A stretch of DNA of 40,158 nucleotides from Pseudonocardiaceae bacterium (lineage in GTDB: Bacteria > Actinomycetota > Actinomycetes > Mycobacteriales > Pseudonocardiaceae). The stretch covers positions 1 to 40,158 of the forward strand of contig WHSZ01000056.1 in the NCBI GenBank assembly GCA_009379845.1, given 5' to 3'. This document shows, piece after piece, positions 32,689 through 40,081 of the stretch. The notes under the pieces were generated by a model. It was not told the origin of the DNA and did no database searches. It was given only the letters and a program-made list of their open reading frames with translations. Position 1 is the stretch's first letter. Every line of letters starts with the position of its first letter. A program made the translations under genes and the position numbers.

Positions 32689-34248
32689 CTACGGCCGGAC
32701 CGTCTCGAAGGAGGCCATCATCGCCATGTCTTCATGCTCGAGGTTGTGGCAGTGCATCAGGAACTTGCCGGTGTACCCGGTGAACCGGATCGCCACATCG
32801 ACGTATTCGGCTGGCCGCACGTCCACGGTGTCCTTCCAGCCGGCGTCGTACCGTCCCGGATCGCGCCCGTTGCGCCCGACTACCTGGAACGGCGACAGGT
32901 GTACGTGCACCGGATGGTGCAGGTCCGTGAAGAACCGCCAGACCTCGATGTCCCCGAGTTTCGGTCTAGCATCCATCCTGTCCGGGTCGAACTGCTTGCC
33001 GTTGATGGTCCAGCCGCGATGGTCGCCAACCGAACCCCTGTTGAACCGCCATTCGCGGCGCACCGTCGCCCGCGCCGGGTCAAGCGGTTCGATCTCGGCG
33101 AGCTTGGCGGGGATCGCACTGTCGTCGGATGCCTTGCGGGCCACGGTGAATCGCATGATCTCCGCGGCCGGACCGGAGCCGAGCTCGTTGCGCAGCACCA
33201 CCTTGGTGCCGACCGGGTAGCGGGCGAAGTCGATGACCACGTCGAACCGCTCGGCCGGCGCGATGTCGATCTCGTTGTGCCGCACCGGTTTGGCGAGCAG
33301 CCCAGCGTCGGAGCCGATCTGCACGAACCCGTTCTCGCCATCCGGTTTCGGTTCGAGCGCCAGCCGGTAACGGCGCGCGTTGGATGCGTTCAGCACGCGG
33401 AACCGGTACCGCGCCGCGTCCACCTCGAGCTCCGGCCACGGCGCACCGTTGACCAGGATGACGTCCCCGAGTACGCCTTCCATGTACTCGTCGAGCACGC
33501 CGGGCTTGTGCCCCAGGCTCGGATCGATCGCCGGGTAGCGGAACGCACCGTCCGCCTCGAACGCGCGGTCGCAGATCATCAGCGGGATCTCCCGCTCCCC
33601 GCGCGGCAGTGGCAACGCGTCCTCGACCGCGTCGTGGACGAGGTGCATTCCGAAGAGCCCGCGCCACATCTGCGGGCCGGTGAAGTCCATCCGATGGTCG
33701 TGGTACCACAACGTCGCGGCCGGCTGCTTTACCGGATAGGTGTAGTCGCGGCTGCCGTGTCGGATGTCGCCGAGCATGTGACCACCGTGCATGCCGCGCG
33801 CGGCCATCCGGCGATCGGCCGGCAACACCAGATCCGTCGCGAACCCATCGGATTCCGCCGGCGTGTGCCCGCCGTGCAGGTGCACCACGCTCGGCACCGG
33901 CAGCTCGTTTCGGTGCGTCACCACGGTTTCGCGTCCGGACGTGGAGCGGATCGTCGGACCGGGAAACGTTCCGTCGTACCCGAAGATCGTTGTCCGGTGC
34001 CCGGGAACCAGCTCGGCCCGCACGGCGCGTTGCACGATCTCGTAGTAGTCGGTGGTCGCGTCGGAACGTGCCGGCTTCTTCACGGCAGGTACCGGCAGCG
34101 GCACCCGAAAGCGTTGCGGCAGCGGGATTCGGCTGGTCAGCAACTCCGCGGTCTGGCCGCTTCCGGCGGCTCCCGCGCAACCCGCGATGCCCGCGGTGGC
34201 GGCTCCGGCGGCAGCCAGCCTGAGGAATCCCCGCCGCGACACGCTCAT
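32689..34248 (-). CDS. Tat-exported multicopper oxidase
   Basis: 519 residues, ATG at 34248 with GAGGGGGACGAC in front. The N-terminus has a Tat motif SRRGFLRL and then a lipobox-like AGC at 22-24. Copper sites: HLHGGH (His123, His125), WYHDHRMD (His183, His185), HHPVHVHLSPFQV, and HCHNLEHEDMAMM, which supply type 1, 2 and 3 coppers. A Met/His-rich insert at about 147-165 (RMAARGMHGGHMLGDIRHG) resembles the Met-rich segment of cuprous oxidases such as CueO. Substrate may be Cu(I), bilirubin or phenols. The start ATGA overlaps the upstream membrane gene stop, so the two are coupled. Confidence 0.93.
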   Translation of the reverse strand: MSVSRRGFLRLAAAGAATAGIAGCAGAAGSGQTAELLTSRIPLPQRFRVPLPVPAVKKPARSDATTDYYEIVQRAVRAELVPGHRTTIFGYDGTFPGPTIRSTSGRETVVTHRNELPVPSVVHLHGGHTPAESDGFATDLVLPADRRMAARGMHGGHMLGDIRHGSRDYTYPVKQPAATLWYHDHRMDFTGPQMWRGLFGMHLVHDAVEDALPLPRGEREIPLMICDRAFEADGAFRYPAIDPSLGHKPGVLDEYMEGVLGDVILVNGAPWPELEVDAARYRFRVLNASNARRYRLALEPKPDGENGFVQIGSDAGLLAKPVRHNEIDIAPAERFDVVIDFARYPVGTKVVLRNELGSGPAAEIMRFTVARKASDDSAIPAKLAEIEPLDPARATVRREWRFNRGSVGDHRGWTINGKQFDPDRMDARPKLGDIEVWRFFTDLHHPVHVHLSPFQVVGRNGRDPGRYDAGWKDTVDVRPAEYVDVAIRFTGYTGKFLMHCHNLEHEDMAMMASFETVRP

Positions 34249-34676
34249 GTCGTCCCCCTCGCACGACGGCGGGGCAGTCGCGCGGCCGGCCGGTACGTCC
34301 ACACACAGATGGCCACGGACAGCAGCACGACGAACACGCCGAGCGGGATGTGCACGGCCAGATTGCGCGAGTAGCCCATCCCGACTTGGGCTCCGGCCGC
34401 CAGGAACTGCGCGATGGAGAGCAGCAGCGGAGAGGCGCCGCCACGACCCGGCCACATGTACGTGCCGGCGGCGATCACCTGCAGGAGAATCAGCCCGGTA
34501 AGCAGGTGGCCGGTGAGCTCGTGGTAGCCGAGGAAATCGAAGGCGCCGGAAAGGTAGCCGCCGGCCAGTACCGGCTGGGCGAGTGCCGCGAGTGCGGTAA
34601 CCGTGGCCACGACTTGTAGTAGCCGGAGAGTTACCCGCGGCTGGTGGGCCGGCGGCGCGGCACTGATGGTGTTCAC
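34245..34676 (-). CDS. four-helix membrane protein coupled to the multicopper oxidase
   Basis: 143 residues, GTG start, four hydrophobic helices (TLRLLQVVATVTALAALAQPVLAGG; LTGHLLTGLILLQVIAAGTYMW; LLLSIAQFLAAGAQVGMGY; AVHIPLGVFVVLLSVAICVW). Histidines inside or beside the helices (YHELTGHLL, NLAVHIP) would suit heme b or copper, giving an electron path to the oxidase; this is inference. A basic tail (RPAARLPRRRARG) is cytosolic. I do not recognise a named family. It is the first gene of the operon with the oxidase. Confidence 0.8.
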   Translation of the reverse strand: MNTISAAPPAHQPRVTLRLLQVVATVTALAALAQPVLAGGYLSGAFDFLGYHELTGHLLTGLILLQVIAAGTYMWPGRGGASPLLLSIAQFLAAGAQVGMGYSRNLAVHIPLGVFVVLLSVAICVWTYRPAARLPRRRARGTT

Positions 34677-34693
34677 GTTTCGTGACTATATAA

Positions 34694-34707
34694 GTAGCCT
34701 GTCTACA
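34694..34707. promoter_or_regulatory. GTAG-N5-CTAC site 1 (candidate PadR operator)
   Basis: GTAGCCTGTCTACA, an inverted repeat GTAG/CTAC, 18 bp before the membrane protein start. It recurs with one base changed at 34780-34793. The pair frames a divergent promoter region of 118 bp. Confidence 0.65.
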
Positions 34708-34779
34708 TAACCAGGGTAGGATAACCCTGAGATTCCCCTTAGTTTGAAGCGCGGAATTCCCTAGTCGCGGCCGGCGAAG

Positions 34780-34793
34780 GTAGCCTTTCTACA
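34780..34793. promoter_or_regulatory. GTAG-N5-CTAC site 2 (candidate PadR operator)
   Basis: GTAGCCTTTCTACA ends one base before the PadR GTG start. A repressor bound here would block transcription or translation start, as expected for PadR autoregulation. Together with site 1 it could link the PadR pair and the oxidase operon. Confidence 0.65.
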
Positions 34794-34794
34794 C

Positions 34795-35118
34795 GTGAAC
34801 GCCGATTCGATCAGGGGTCATCTGGACGGCCTGCTGCTGGCGGTACTCGAGGACGGGCCGCTGCACGGCTACGGGATTATCGAAGCGCTACAGCGGCGCA
34901 GCGGTGGAGCGTTGGAAATGCCGACCGGCACGGTGTATCCGGCGCTGCGCAGGCTGGAGCGGGCGCGGTGGATCGCCGGGGACTGGGACACGGTTGGCGG
35001 CCGGCGACGGCGCACCTACACGCTGACCCGTGCCGGCCGGCGGGCGCTCGAGGAGCAACGCGCGGAGTGGATCCGGTTCAGCGGCGTGGTCGGCAGCGTG
35101 CTGGGAGGCGCACCATGA
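34795..35118 (+). CDS. PadR-family transcriptional regulator
   Basis: 107 residues, GTG start. The PadR winged helix is clear: LDGLLLAVLEDGPLHGYGIIEALQRRSGGALEMPTGTVYPALRRLERARWIAGDW and the wing RRRRTYTLTRAGRRALEEQRAEW. PadR proteins are dimeric repressors released by ligands such as phenolics or antibiotics. Its stop overlaps the start of the next gene (ATGA). A divergent oxidase operon and a duplicated inverted repeat lie in front of it. Confidence 0.94.
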   Translation: MNADSIRGHLDGLLLAVLEDGPLHGYGIIEALQRRSGGALEMPTGTVYPALRRLERARWIAGDWDTVGGRRRRTYTLTRAGRRALEEQRAEWIRFSGVVGSVLGGAP

Positions 35119-35783
35119 CGCCCGGCCCGATCGACGGGGCCATCACAGCCCTCGACCACTCGCTACGAGGCCCGCGGCGAGCGCGCGCGGACCTGCTCGG
35201 CGAGGTGCGGGACGGCTTGACCGACGCGACCGCGCCGTACCAGGAAGCTGGGCTGTCGCGCGCCGAAGCCGAACGACGTGCGCTCGCGGACTTCGGCGAT
35301 CTCGACGAGGTAGCCGACGATCTGCAGGCCGAGTTGACCGCGCGGCACGGCTGGCGCAGCGCTTTGCTGATCACCATTGGCTTCCCGGTGCTCGTGGTGC
35401 TGTGGGACGTGGTGTGGCTGACCGACACGGTGCCGCCGAAGGAGCTCACCCCCACCGTGGCCTTCCTGAGCGACGCGATCGATGGCGTTGCCGGCGTAGC
35501 CGCGTTGATCGGTATCGCGGCGGCGATCGGGCTGTGCCTGAGCGCCCGGCGGGGCTGGCCGGTGAACCGGTTCACCAAGGGCATCGGCCTTCTCGGGTAC
35601 TGCACCGTTGCCGTGATCGGCACGCTCTCGACGTTGATGCAGACCAACGATCTGCACCGTGCGGGTCGGGTGATGGACGTGCCGCTGGTGCTGGCCGTCA
35701 CCGCGGTCAGTGTGCTCGCGGCTGTCTGGGTGCTCGCCTGGTCCAGCCGGTGCCTCGGCGTGGCGCGTGCCACCCGTGCCTAG
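35115..35783 (+). CDS. PadR-coupled membrane protein (permease prefix/DUF1700-like)
   Basis: 222 residues. The N-terminal helical domain (about 1-70: AITALDHSLRGPRRARADLLGEVRDGLTDATAPYQEAGLSRAEAERRALADFGD) is the permease-prefix/HAAS-like domain that accompanies PadR regulators. Four hydrophobic helices follow (ALLITIGFPVLVVLWDVVWL; VAALIGIAAAIGLCLSA; LLGYCTVAVIGTLSTL; LVLAVTAVSVLAAVWVLAW). In Gram-positive bacteria this domain is thought to couple a membrane signal to the PadR partner. ATGA overlap with PadR; stop abuts the convergent DinB gene with no spacer. Confidence 0.88.
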   Translation: MTPGPIDGAITALDHSLRGPRRARADLLGEVRDGLTDATAPYQEAGLSRAEAERRALADFGDLDEVADDLQAELTARHGWRSALLITIGFPVLVVLWDVVWLTDTVPPKELTPTVAFLSDAIDGVAGVAALIGIAAAIGLCLSARRGWPVNRFTKGIGLLGYCTVAVIGTLSTLMQTNDLHRAGRVMDVPLVLAVTAVSVLAAVWVLAWSSRCLGVARATRA

Positions 35784-36332
35784 CTATGTCGACATGACGC
35801 GGCCGGCGGCGGCCCGGTAGAGGTCGCGCAGCAGGCCGAGCTCGCCGCCGTGGTGCATCAGTTCCCGGTTCAGGTGCAGGATCAGCGTCGCGTAGGTGCG
35901 TTGCGCGTGCGGCCCCTCCGTCTCACCGACAGGCTGCGTCAGTGCCTCGTCGTCGAGTTCCTCGATGCCGGCGCGCCACGCCGTGTACTGAGTGTCCACA
36001 TAGGCCAACGCGTCGGCCGCGGTGAGCGGCCAGTGGGTGCGGTCCGGGCGGTACGAACCGTCGCCGAAGTGGTTGCTGGCACGCATTTCGAAGCAGTCAC
36101 CACCGATGTGGCACAGCCGCCACGCGATCGTCGTCACCGGCGGTGGATCGGGTGGCGGAAACGCGTATTCCCGGACCGCTCCACCACCGGGTTGCGGGCG
36201 AACCGACCAGCAACCGGAGACGGGTTCCCAGAAGTATTCCTCGTCGGTCAGCCCATCCAGCCGCGGCCGGAACTGGTTCTTCCAGTAGAAATCCAGCTGA
36301 TCAATGAGTTCCTCGTGCCAATTGATCGCCAT
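35784..36332 (-). CDS. DinB-family protein
   Basis: 182 residues. DinB/YfiT four-helix bundle with possible metal ligands in LCHIGGDCFEMRASNHFG, and the C-terminal LHLNRELMHHGGELGLLRDLYRA. The N-terminal IDQLDFYWKNQFRPRLDGLTDEEYFWEPVSGCWSV is typical of the actinobacterial DUF664/DinB_2 group. Family members are metal-dependent thiol transferases or of unknown role; mycothiol is a possible cofactor. Downstream in the same direction as dcd (19 bp gap), so possibly co-transcribed. Confidence 0.88.
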   Translation of the reverse strand: MAINWHEELIDQLDFYWKNQFRPRLDGLTDEEYFWEPVSGCWSVRPQPGGGAVREYAFPPPDPPPVTTIAWRLCHIGGDCFEMRASNHFGDGSYRPDRTHWPLTAADALAYVDTQYTAWRAGIEELDDEALTQPVGETEGPHAQRTYATLILHLNRELMHHGGELGLLRDLYRAAAGRVMST

Positions 36333-36351
36333 GGCGGCAGGATGCCAGTGA

Positions 36352-36933
36352 TCACCGGCGAGTGTCGACGCGGCCGAAGTTGAGGTATGCCCTGGACGGC
36401 GTGGGGCCGCGCTGCCCCTGGTAGCGGGAGCCGGCCCGGCTCGAGCCGTACGGATGCTCCGCGGAGCTGGTCAACCGGAAAAGGCACAGCTGGCCGATCT
36501 TCATGCCCGGCCACAACGTGATCGGTAAATTCGCCACATTCGACAATTCCAGCGTGATATGTCCGGAAAATCCGGGGTCGATAAAACCCGCGGTGGAATG
36601 CGTGAGCAATCCGAGCCGGCCGAGCGACGATTTCCCCTCCAGCCGGCCGGCGAGATCATCCGGCAATGTCACGCCTTCGAAGGTGGAACCGAGTACGAAT
36701 TCGCCCGGATGCAGCACGAACGGATCTTCGTCGGTCTGCTCGACCAGCGAGGTGAGCTCGTCCTGCTGCTGGGACGGGTCGATGTGGGTGTATTTGGTGT
36801 TGTCGAACACCCGAAAGAACCGGTCCAGCCGGACGTCGATGCTGGACGGTTGCAGCATCGCTGGGTCGAACGGCTCGAGCACGAGCCGGCCGGAGTCGAG
36901 TTCCTTGTTCAGGTCCCGGTCACTGAGCAGCAC
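36352..36933 (-). CDS. dcd: dCTP deaminase (mycobacterial bifunctional type)
   Basis: 193 residues from the GTG at 36933 (reading LLSDRDL, the usual start); a GTG at 36939 would add two residues. It has LQPSSIDVRLD, FVLGSTFEGVTLPDDLAGRLEGKSSLGRLGLLTHSTAGFIDPGFSGHITLELSNVANLPI and SSRAGSRYQGQRGPTPSRAY. The glutamate in TLELSN and the SSLGR, HSTAGFIDPGF motifs form the catalytic site. The sequence is very close to the Mycobacterium tuberculosis enzyme, which turns dCTP into dUMP and lacks a separate dUTPase step. It feeds dTMP synthesis. Convergence with the DinB gene direction makes a two-gene unit likely. Confidence 0.97.
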   Translation of the reverse strand: MLLSDRDLNKELDSGRLVLEPFDPAMLQPSSIDVRLDRFFRVFDNTKYTHIDPSQQQDELTSLVEQTDEDPFVLHPGEFVLGSTFEGVTLPDDLAGRLEGKSSLGRLGLLTHSTAGFIDPGFSGHITLELSNVANLPITLWPGMKIGQLCLFRLTSSAEHPYGSSRAGSRYQGQRGPTPSRAYLNFGRVDTRR

Positions 36934-36948
36934 GCGCACACCGTACCG

Positions 36949-38205
36949 TCATGCGGCGGGTTGGAACGTGGTGCGCATGTGCGAGGTGTAGCTACGGTCC
37001 GGACGGAAGCGTTTGCTCAGCCGGTCGACGTACCGCCGCCTGGCCAGCTCGCCGAACTTCTCCTGCAGCAGTGTCGCGCCAGGTAGCCGCTGGCGGGTGG
37101 TTTCCGCGGCGAAGTTCGCCGCCGAGATGCCGAGCACCGCTGCCTGCGCGACGGGGTCGTTGGGTAGGCCAAGGAAGTCCGAGTTCGTCTTGCCGAGCAC
37201 CAGACGGCTGATCGAACCGTGCAGGTGCACGGCGGCGCGACCGACCAGCCCGCTCAGCGGGCCGAGCCCGCCGCCGGCCGCCGCGTGGGTGGACATCAGC
37301 GCCTTCGCCAGCCGCTTGGAGTCCTCGTCGGGGTTGAACTCGGTGGCGTCGAGCAGCCAGAGCAGGCGCCAGCAGTCGTGCTCGGTAACCGGGAGGAGCT
37401 CGTCGTCCACGCCCATCAGCCAGCCGACGTAGCGCCACAGGTGCAGGATCGCGGCGCGCTCCCTCGCGGAGTAGCGGATGCCGAGGATGCGGGTACCGAT
37501 CAGGAAGACCTGGGAGAACAGCAGGAGCGTGCCGACCGTCTGGACCTGGTTGACCGGCTGATCCCACGCCACGTAGTCCCAATCCGCGCGACGGCGCATC
37601 GCGACGCGGACGTAGGCGTGCACCAGGCGCACGCGAAGTGCCGACGTGTAGCCGAGCGCGTGCCGGCTGAGCGCGCCGGGGGTGGTGACGTCGATCCACC
37701 AGATCGCGGTCTCCACCAGCCGGCGGTTGGACATGTACTCGATCTCGCCGGTACCGACCAGGGTCTTGGTGGCGCGGGAGGCGAGGTAGCCGCCCATCAG
37801 GGACATGTCGCCGAGCGGGAACAGGCCCCACAAGCCGGTGCGGGTGATCGCCCTGGCGCCGGCTTCGAGCTGGTCGGTGTCCAGCCAGTACGGGGTGGCC
37901 TCGACGGAGCGGAAGAAGTCGCGGAACGCTTCGGGTGGATCGTCGAGGCTGTCGATCCCCTCGGTAAGGGCTTGCTCGAACATCCGGTGGCCCTCGCCGG
38001 GCGGGAGATCGTGCATCATCGCGACCACGGCGTCCGCGAGCGGGTCGCCGGCCTGGGCGAACTCGCGTAGCCGGCGGACCTGGGCGTGATCCGGGCGGGG
38101 ATTACCCTCCATGAGCAGCTTGGTGACGAGGCGCAGCGGGCCGGTACTGAACAGTTCCGGATCCGGGATGGGTTCCTCGGCGCGCGTAGTCGTGTCCTCG
38201 CTCAT
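36949..38205 (-). CDS. oxygenase MpaB/Lcp-family protein (DUF2236)
   Basis: 418 residues. DUF2236 heme-type oxygenase of the latex-clearing-protein superfamily. Arg162, Thr166 and His196 have exactly the spacing (4 and 34 residues) of Arg164, Thr168 and the axial His198 of Lcp from Streptomyces K30. The Lys167 position is Glu165 here, so the distal pocket differs. Other family landmarks: FSQVFLIGTRILGIRYS, WRYVGWLMGVDDELLP, WLLDATE. It carries no Tat or other signal peptide, so it is cytosolic, unlike secreted Lcp. CAGGTGAT precedes the ATG. Substrate unknown. It ends about 15 bp before dcd. Confidence 0.9.
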   Translation of the reverse strand: MSEDTTTRAEEPIPDPELFSTGPLRLVTKLLMEGNPRPDHAQVRRLREFAQAGDPLADAVVAMMHDLPPGEGHRMFEQALTEGIDSLDDPPEAFRDFFRSVEATPYWLDTDQLEAGARAITRTGLWGLFPLGDMSLMGGYLASRATKTLVGTGEIEYMSNRRLVETAIWWIDVTTPGALSRHALGYTSALRVRLVHAYVRVAMRRRADWDYVAWDQPVNQVQTVGTLLLFSQVFLIGTRILGIRYSARERAAILHLWRYVGWLMGVDDELLPVTEHDCWRLLWLLDATEFNPDEDSKRLAKALMSTHAAAGGGLGPLSGLVGRAAVHLHGSISRLVLGKTNSDFLGLPNDPVAQAAVLGISAANFAAETTRQRLPGATLLQEKFGELARRRYVDRLSKRFRPDRSYTSHMRTTFQPAA

Positions 38206-38330
38206 CGGCGATCACCTGCCGTCGTTCGTCTGGCAACCAGTGTTGTCGCGGCGCCAACAGGCGTCAAGGCCGTGGCAGGGGACCGGTTATGCCAGAAGGT
38301 GCGGGCGCTGTGTATGCTCTTGGGCGCCTG

Positions 38331-38404
38331 GCGGATGTAGTTCAATGGTAGAACATCAGCTTCCCAAGCTGAGAACGCGGGTTCGATTCCCGTCATCCGC
38401 TCCA
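38331..38404 (+). tRNA. tRNA-Gly (CCC)
   Basis: Acceptor GCGGATG pairs with CATCCGC; D arm GTTCAATGGTAGAAC; anticodon stem TCAGC/GCTGA with loop TTCCCAA, anticodon CCC; T arm CGGGT-TCGATTC-CCGTC; discriminator T with CCA encoded at 38402-38404. A TATGCT box at 38313-38318 could be the -10. Confidence 0.96.
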
Positions 38405-38409
38405 CGAAG

Positions 38410-38454
38410 AAACCCCAGGCCACGGGATGTCCACTGTGGACCTGGGGTTTTTGA
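38410..38454 (+). terminator. rho-independent terminator of tRNA-Gly
   Basis: AAACCCCAGG (38410-38419) pairs with CCTGGGGTTT (38441-38450), followed by TT. The interior holds another small palindrome GTCCAC-T-GTGGAC. A stem of 10 bp with a T run (TTTTT) is a strong terminator. Confidence 0.88.
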
Positions 38455-38587
38455 ATTCAAGAACGGGCCGCAAGTGGCCCCGCGCCGGGGCGTCGCCGGC
38501 CTCCCGCTCCGCTACCGGCCGGCGACCCCGACGAACCCTTGCAAACACGCTTATCCCATCAAAGCCAGTTCGCATCAGCGCCACAGC

Positions 38588-38615
38588 AAAAAACCCGGCC
38601 CACGAGGGGGCCGGG
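38588..38615 (-). terminator. second terminator, read on the minus strand
   Basis: CCCGGCCC (38594-38601) and GGGCCGGG (38608-38615) form an 8-bp stem. On the minus strand it is followed by TTTTTT (38588-38593, read as A on plus). No minus-strand gene ends here, so it may be left from a lost gene. Confidence 0.75.
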
Positions 38616-38840
38616 CGGTGTGTAACTTCAGAATGCCGTGTGGCTTGTCCGTGTGCAACTCACCAGCCCGGAGGCCGCTTAATTTGCCTACCTGTGGTGC
38701 GAGTTGGGCCCTCATCAAATCCGGAGCCGACGCAGTCGTCTTGACCTTAACCGCTCTTGCCGGGCAAGTACTTCACGAAAACAATCAACTCTTTGGCGAG
38801 ACCTAACCGATCAGGCTGCACCCTGTACATCCGGGCTACC

Positions 38841-39941
38841 GTGAGTCGCGTGACGCCTGCCCTCTACGTAGCAGCCGGTGGCGGCGGAGACGCGATCGCC
38901 GCAACCATGCTCGCGGCACGGGACGTAGGCAGCGAAAAGCCGTGCATCGCAACGTATGCGTGGGACCGGCTACTGATCGACCCGCTGCCCGGACCGCGAT
39001 CAATCGATGACTTCGACGGCCTCACGATGCATACCGCCACGGTCGCCGAGATCACCCCAGACACCGCGCCCCGAGCGCCGGCAGGCTCCACCCTGCCCCG
39101 CCTCGCCGGCGAAATCGACGCCCGTCTCTTCCTGCTCGACCCCTACACCGGCGCGGTCGGAATGGCCCGCCAACTCACCGATATGGCCGTACATCTCGGC
39201 TGTTCGCGTCTAGTGCTGGTCGACGTCGGGGGAGACATCCTCGGCCACGGGGATGAACCCGAACTACGCAGCCCACTCGCCGACTCACTTGCCCTCGTCG
39301 CCTGCACACTCACCGACCTACCCTGCCGAGTACTCGTCGCCGGTGCCGGACTCGACGGCGAACTCACCGAGGCCCAAGTCATCAGCCGATGCCAAGACCA
39401 CGGTGCCCAGCAACAAGCGCCGATAACCGCCGACGAGGCAGCACCGTTCCGACCACTCTTTGAATGGCACCCCTCCGAAGTCACCGGACTACTGGTCGCC
39501 GCTGCAACTGGGCACCGAGGAACCGTCGAAATCCGCGACCAAGGACTACCCATCCACCTCACCGACACATCCGCCTTCGTCTACGAGCTACCGCCCAAAA
39601 CGCTCATCTCGACCAACGCTTTCGCCGGCGGCTTGAATTCGAGCAAGACACTTGAGGACATAGAACAGGTCATCCGATCGGTACGGATTAGCACCGAAAT
39701 CGACTACGAGCGAAATAAGAACCGTAGTACACCAACAGCGTGTAGCCACGAAACCGTGAGCCGCGACCAGCTTGAGACGGCTACGAAGGAAGCCCGAAGT
39801 CGAGGCAGTCATTACGTGACGATTCGTAGGTTCGCTGAATTGCTTGATATCCAGCCTCGCTACTTCGACAGCTTCCGGGCAGAACTACGACTCCATGACT
39901 CTGGTCGCTATAATCCACCTTTGTGGGCCGTGTGTCATTAA
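38841..39941 (+). CDS. DUF1152-domain protein
   Basis: 366 residues from the GTG at 38841; a GTG at 38850 gives MTPALYVAAGGGGDAIAA and may be the true start. The glycine-rich LYVAAGGGGDAIAATML opening, WDRLLIDPLPGPRSIDDFDGL, LVDVGGDILGHGDEPELRSPLAD and VLVAGAGLDGELT match the DUF1152 family, a nucleotide-binding-like fold of unknown function. The last about 80 residues (after STPTACSHETVSRDQL) do not look like the family and could be an added regulatory tail. Codons are richer in A/T than in the genes to the left, and the flanking DNA is too. It starts about 440 bp after tRNA-Gly. Confidence 0.8.
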   Translation: MSRVTPALYVAAGGGGDAIAATMLAARDVGSEKPCIATYAWDRLLIDPLPGPRSIDDFDGLTMHTATVAEITPDTAPRAPAGSTLPRLAGEIDARLFLLDPYTGAVGMARQLTDMAVHLGCSRLVLVDVGGDILGHGDEPELRSPLADSLALVACTLTDLPCRVLVAGAGLDGELTEAQVISRCQDHGAQQQAPITADEAAPFRPLFEWHPSEVTGLLVAAATGHRGTVEIRDQGLPIHLTDTSAFVYELPPKTLISTNAFAGGLNSSKTLEDIEQVIRSVRISTEIDYERNKNRSTPTACSHETVSRDQLETATKEARSRGSHYVTIRRFAELLDIQPRYFDSFRAELRLHDSGRYNPPLWAVCH

Positions 39942-40003
39942 TTGCGTCGGCAAAATACCGCTATGAAACCCAATCAAAGTCGAACGATATTCGAGCGGGG
40001 ACT

Positions 40004-40081
40004 GTGAAGCTCCAAATATGGAGACTACTACTCGTTGGTATTGGAACCTCGCTCCTCGCTATCCCGGCAATGACCACGTAG
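40004..40081 (+). CDS. possible short hydrophobic peptide
   Basis: A 25-codon frame with GTG start behind GCGGGGACT reads KLQIWRLLLVGIGTSLLAIPA after the start, a signal-peptide or single-helix-like sequence, then stops at TAG. It could be a cut-off signal peptide of a decayed secreted-protein gene, or a small membrane peptide. Weak evidence. Confidence 0.2.
   Translation: MKLQIWRLLLVGIGTSLLAIPAMTT

Larger units (their letters stand above)
38405..38840. other. non-coding stretch after tRNA-Gly, candidate island boundary
   Basis: 436 bp without a supported gene. It holds two terminator-like hairpins (listed separately) and then a stretch that is poorer in G+C than the genes to its left. No second copy of the tRNA 3' end lies in the window, so no attachment-site pair can be drawn. 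Confidence 0.55.
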
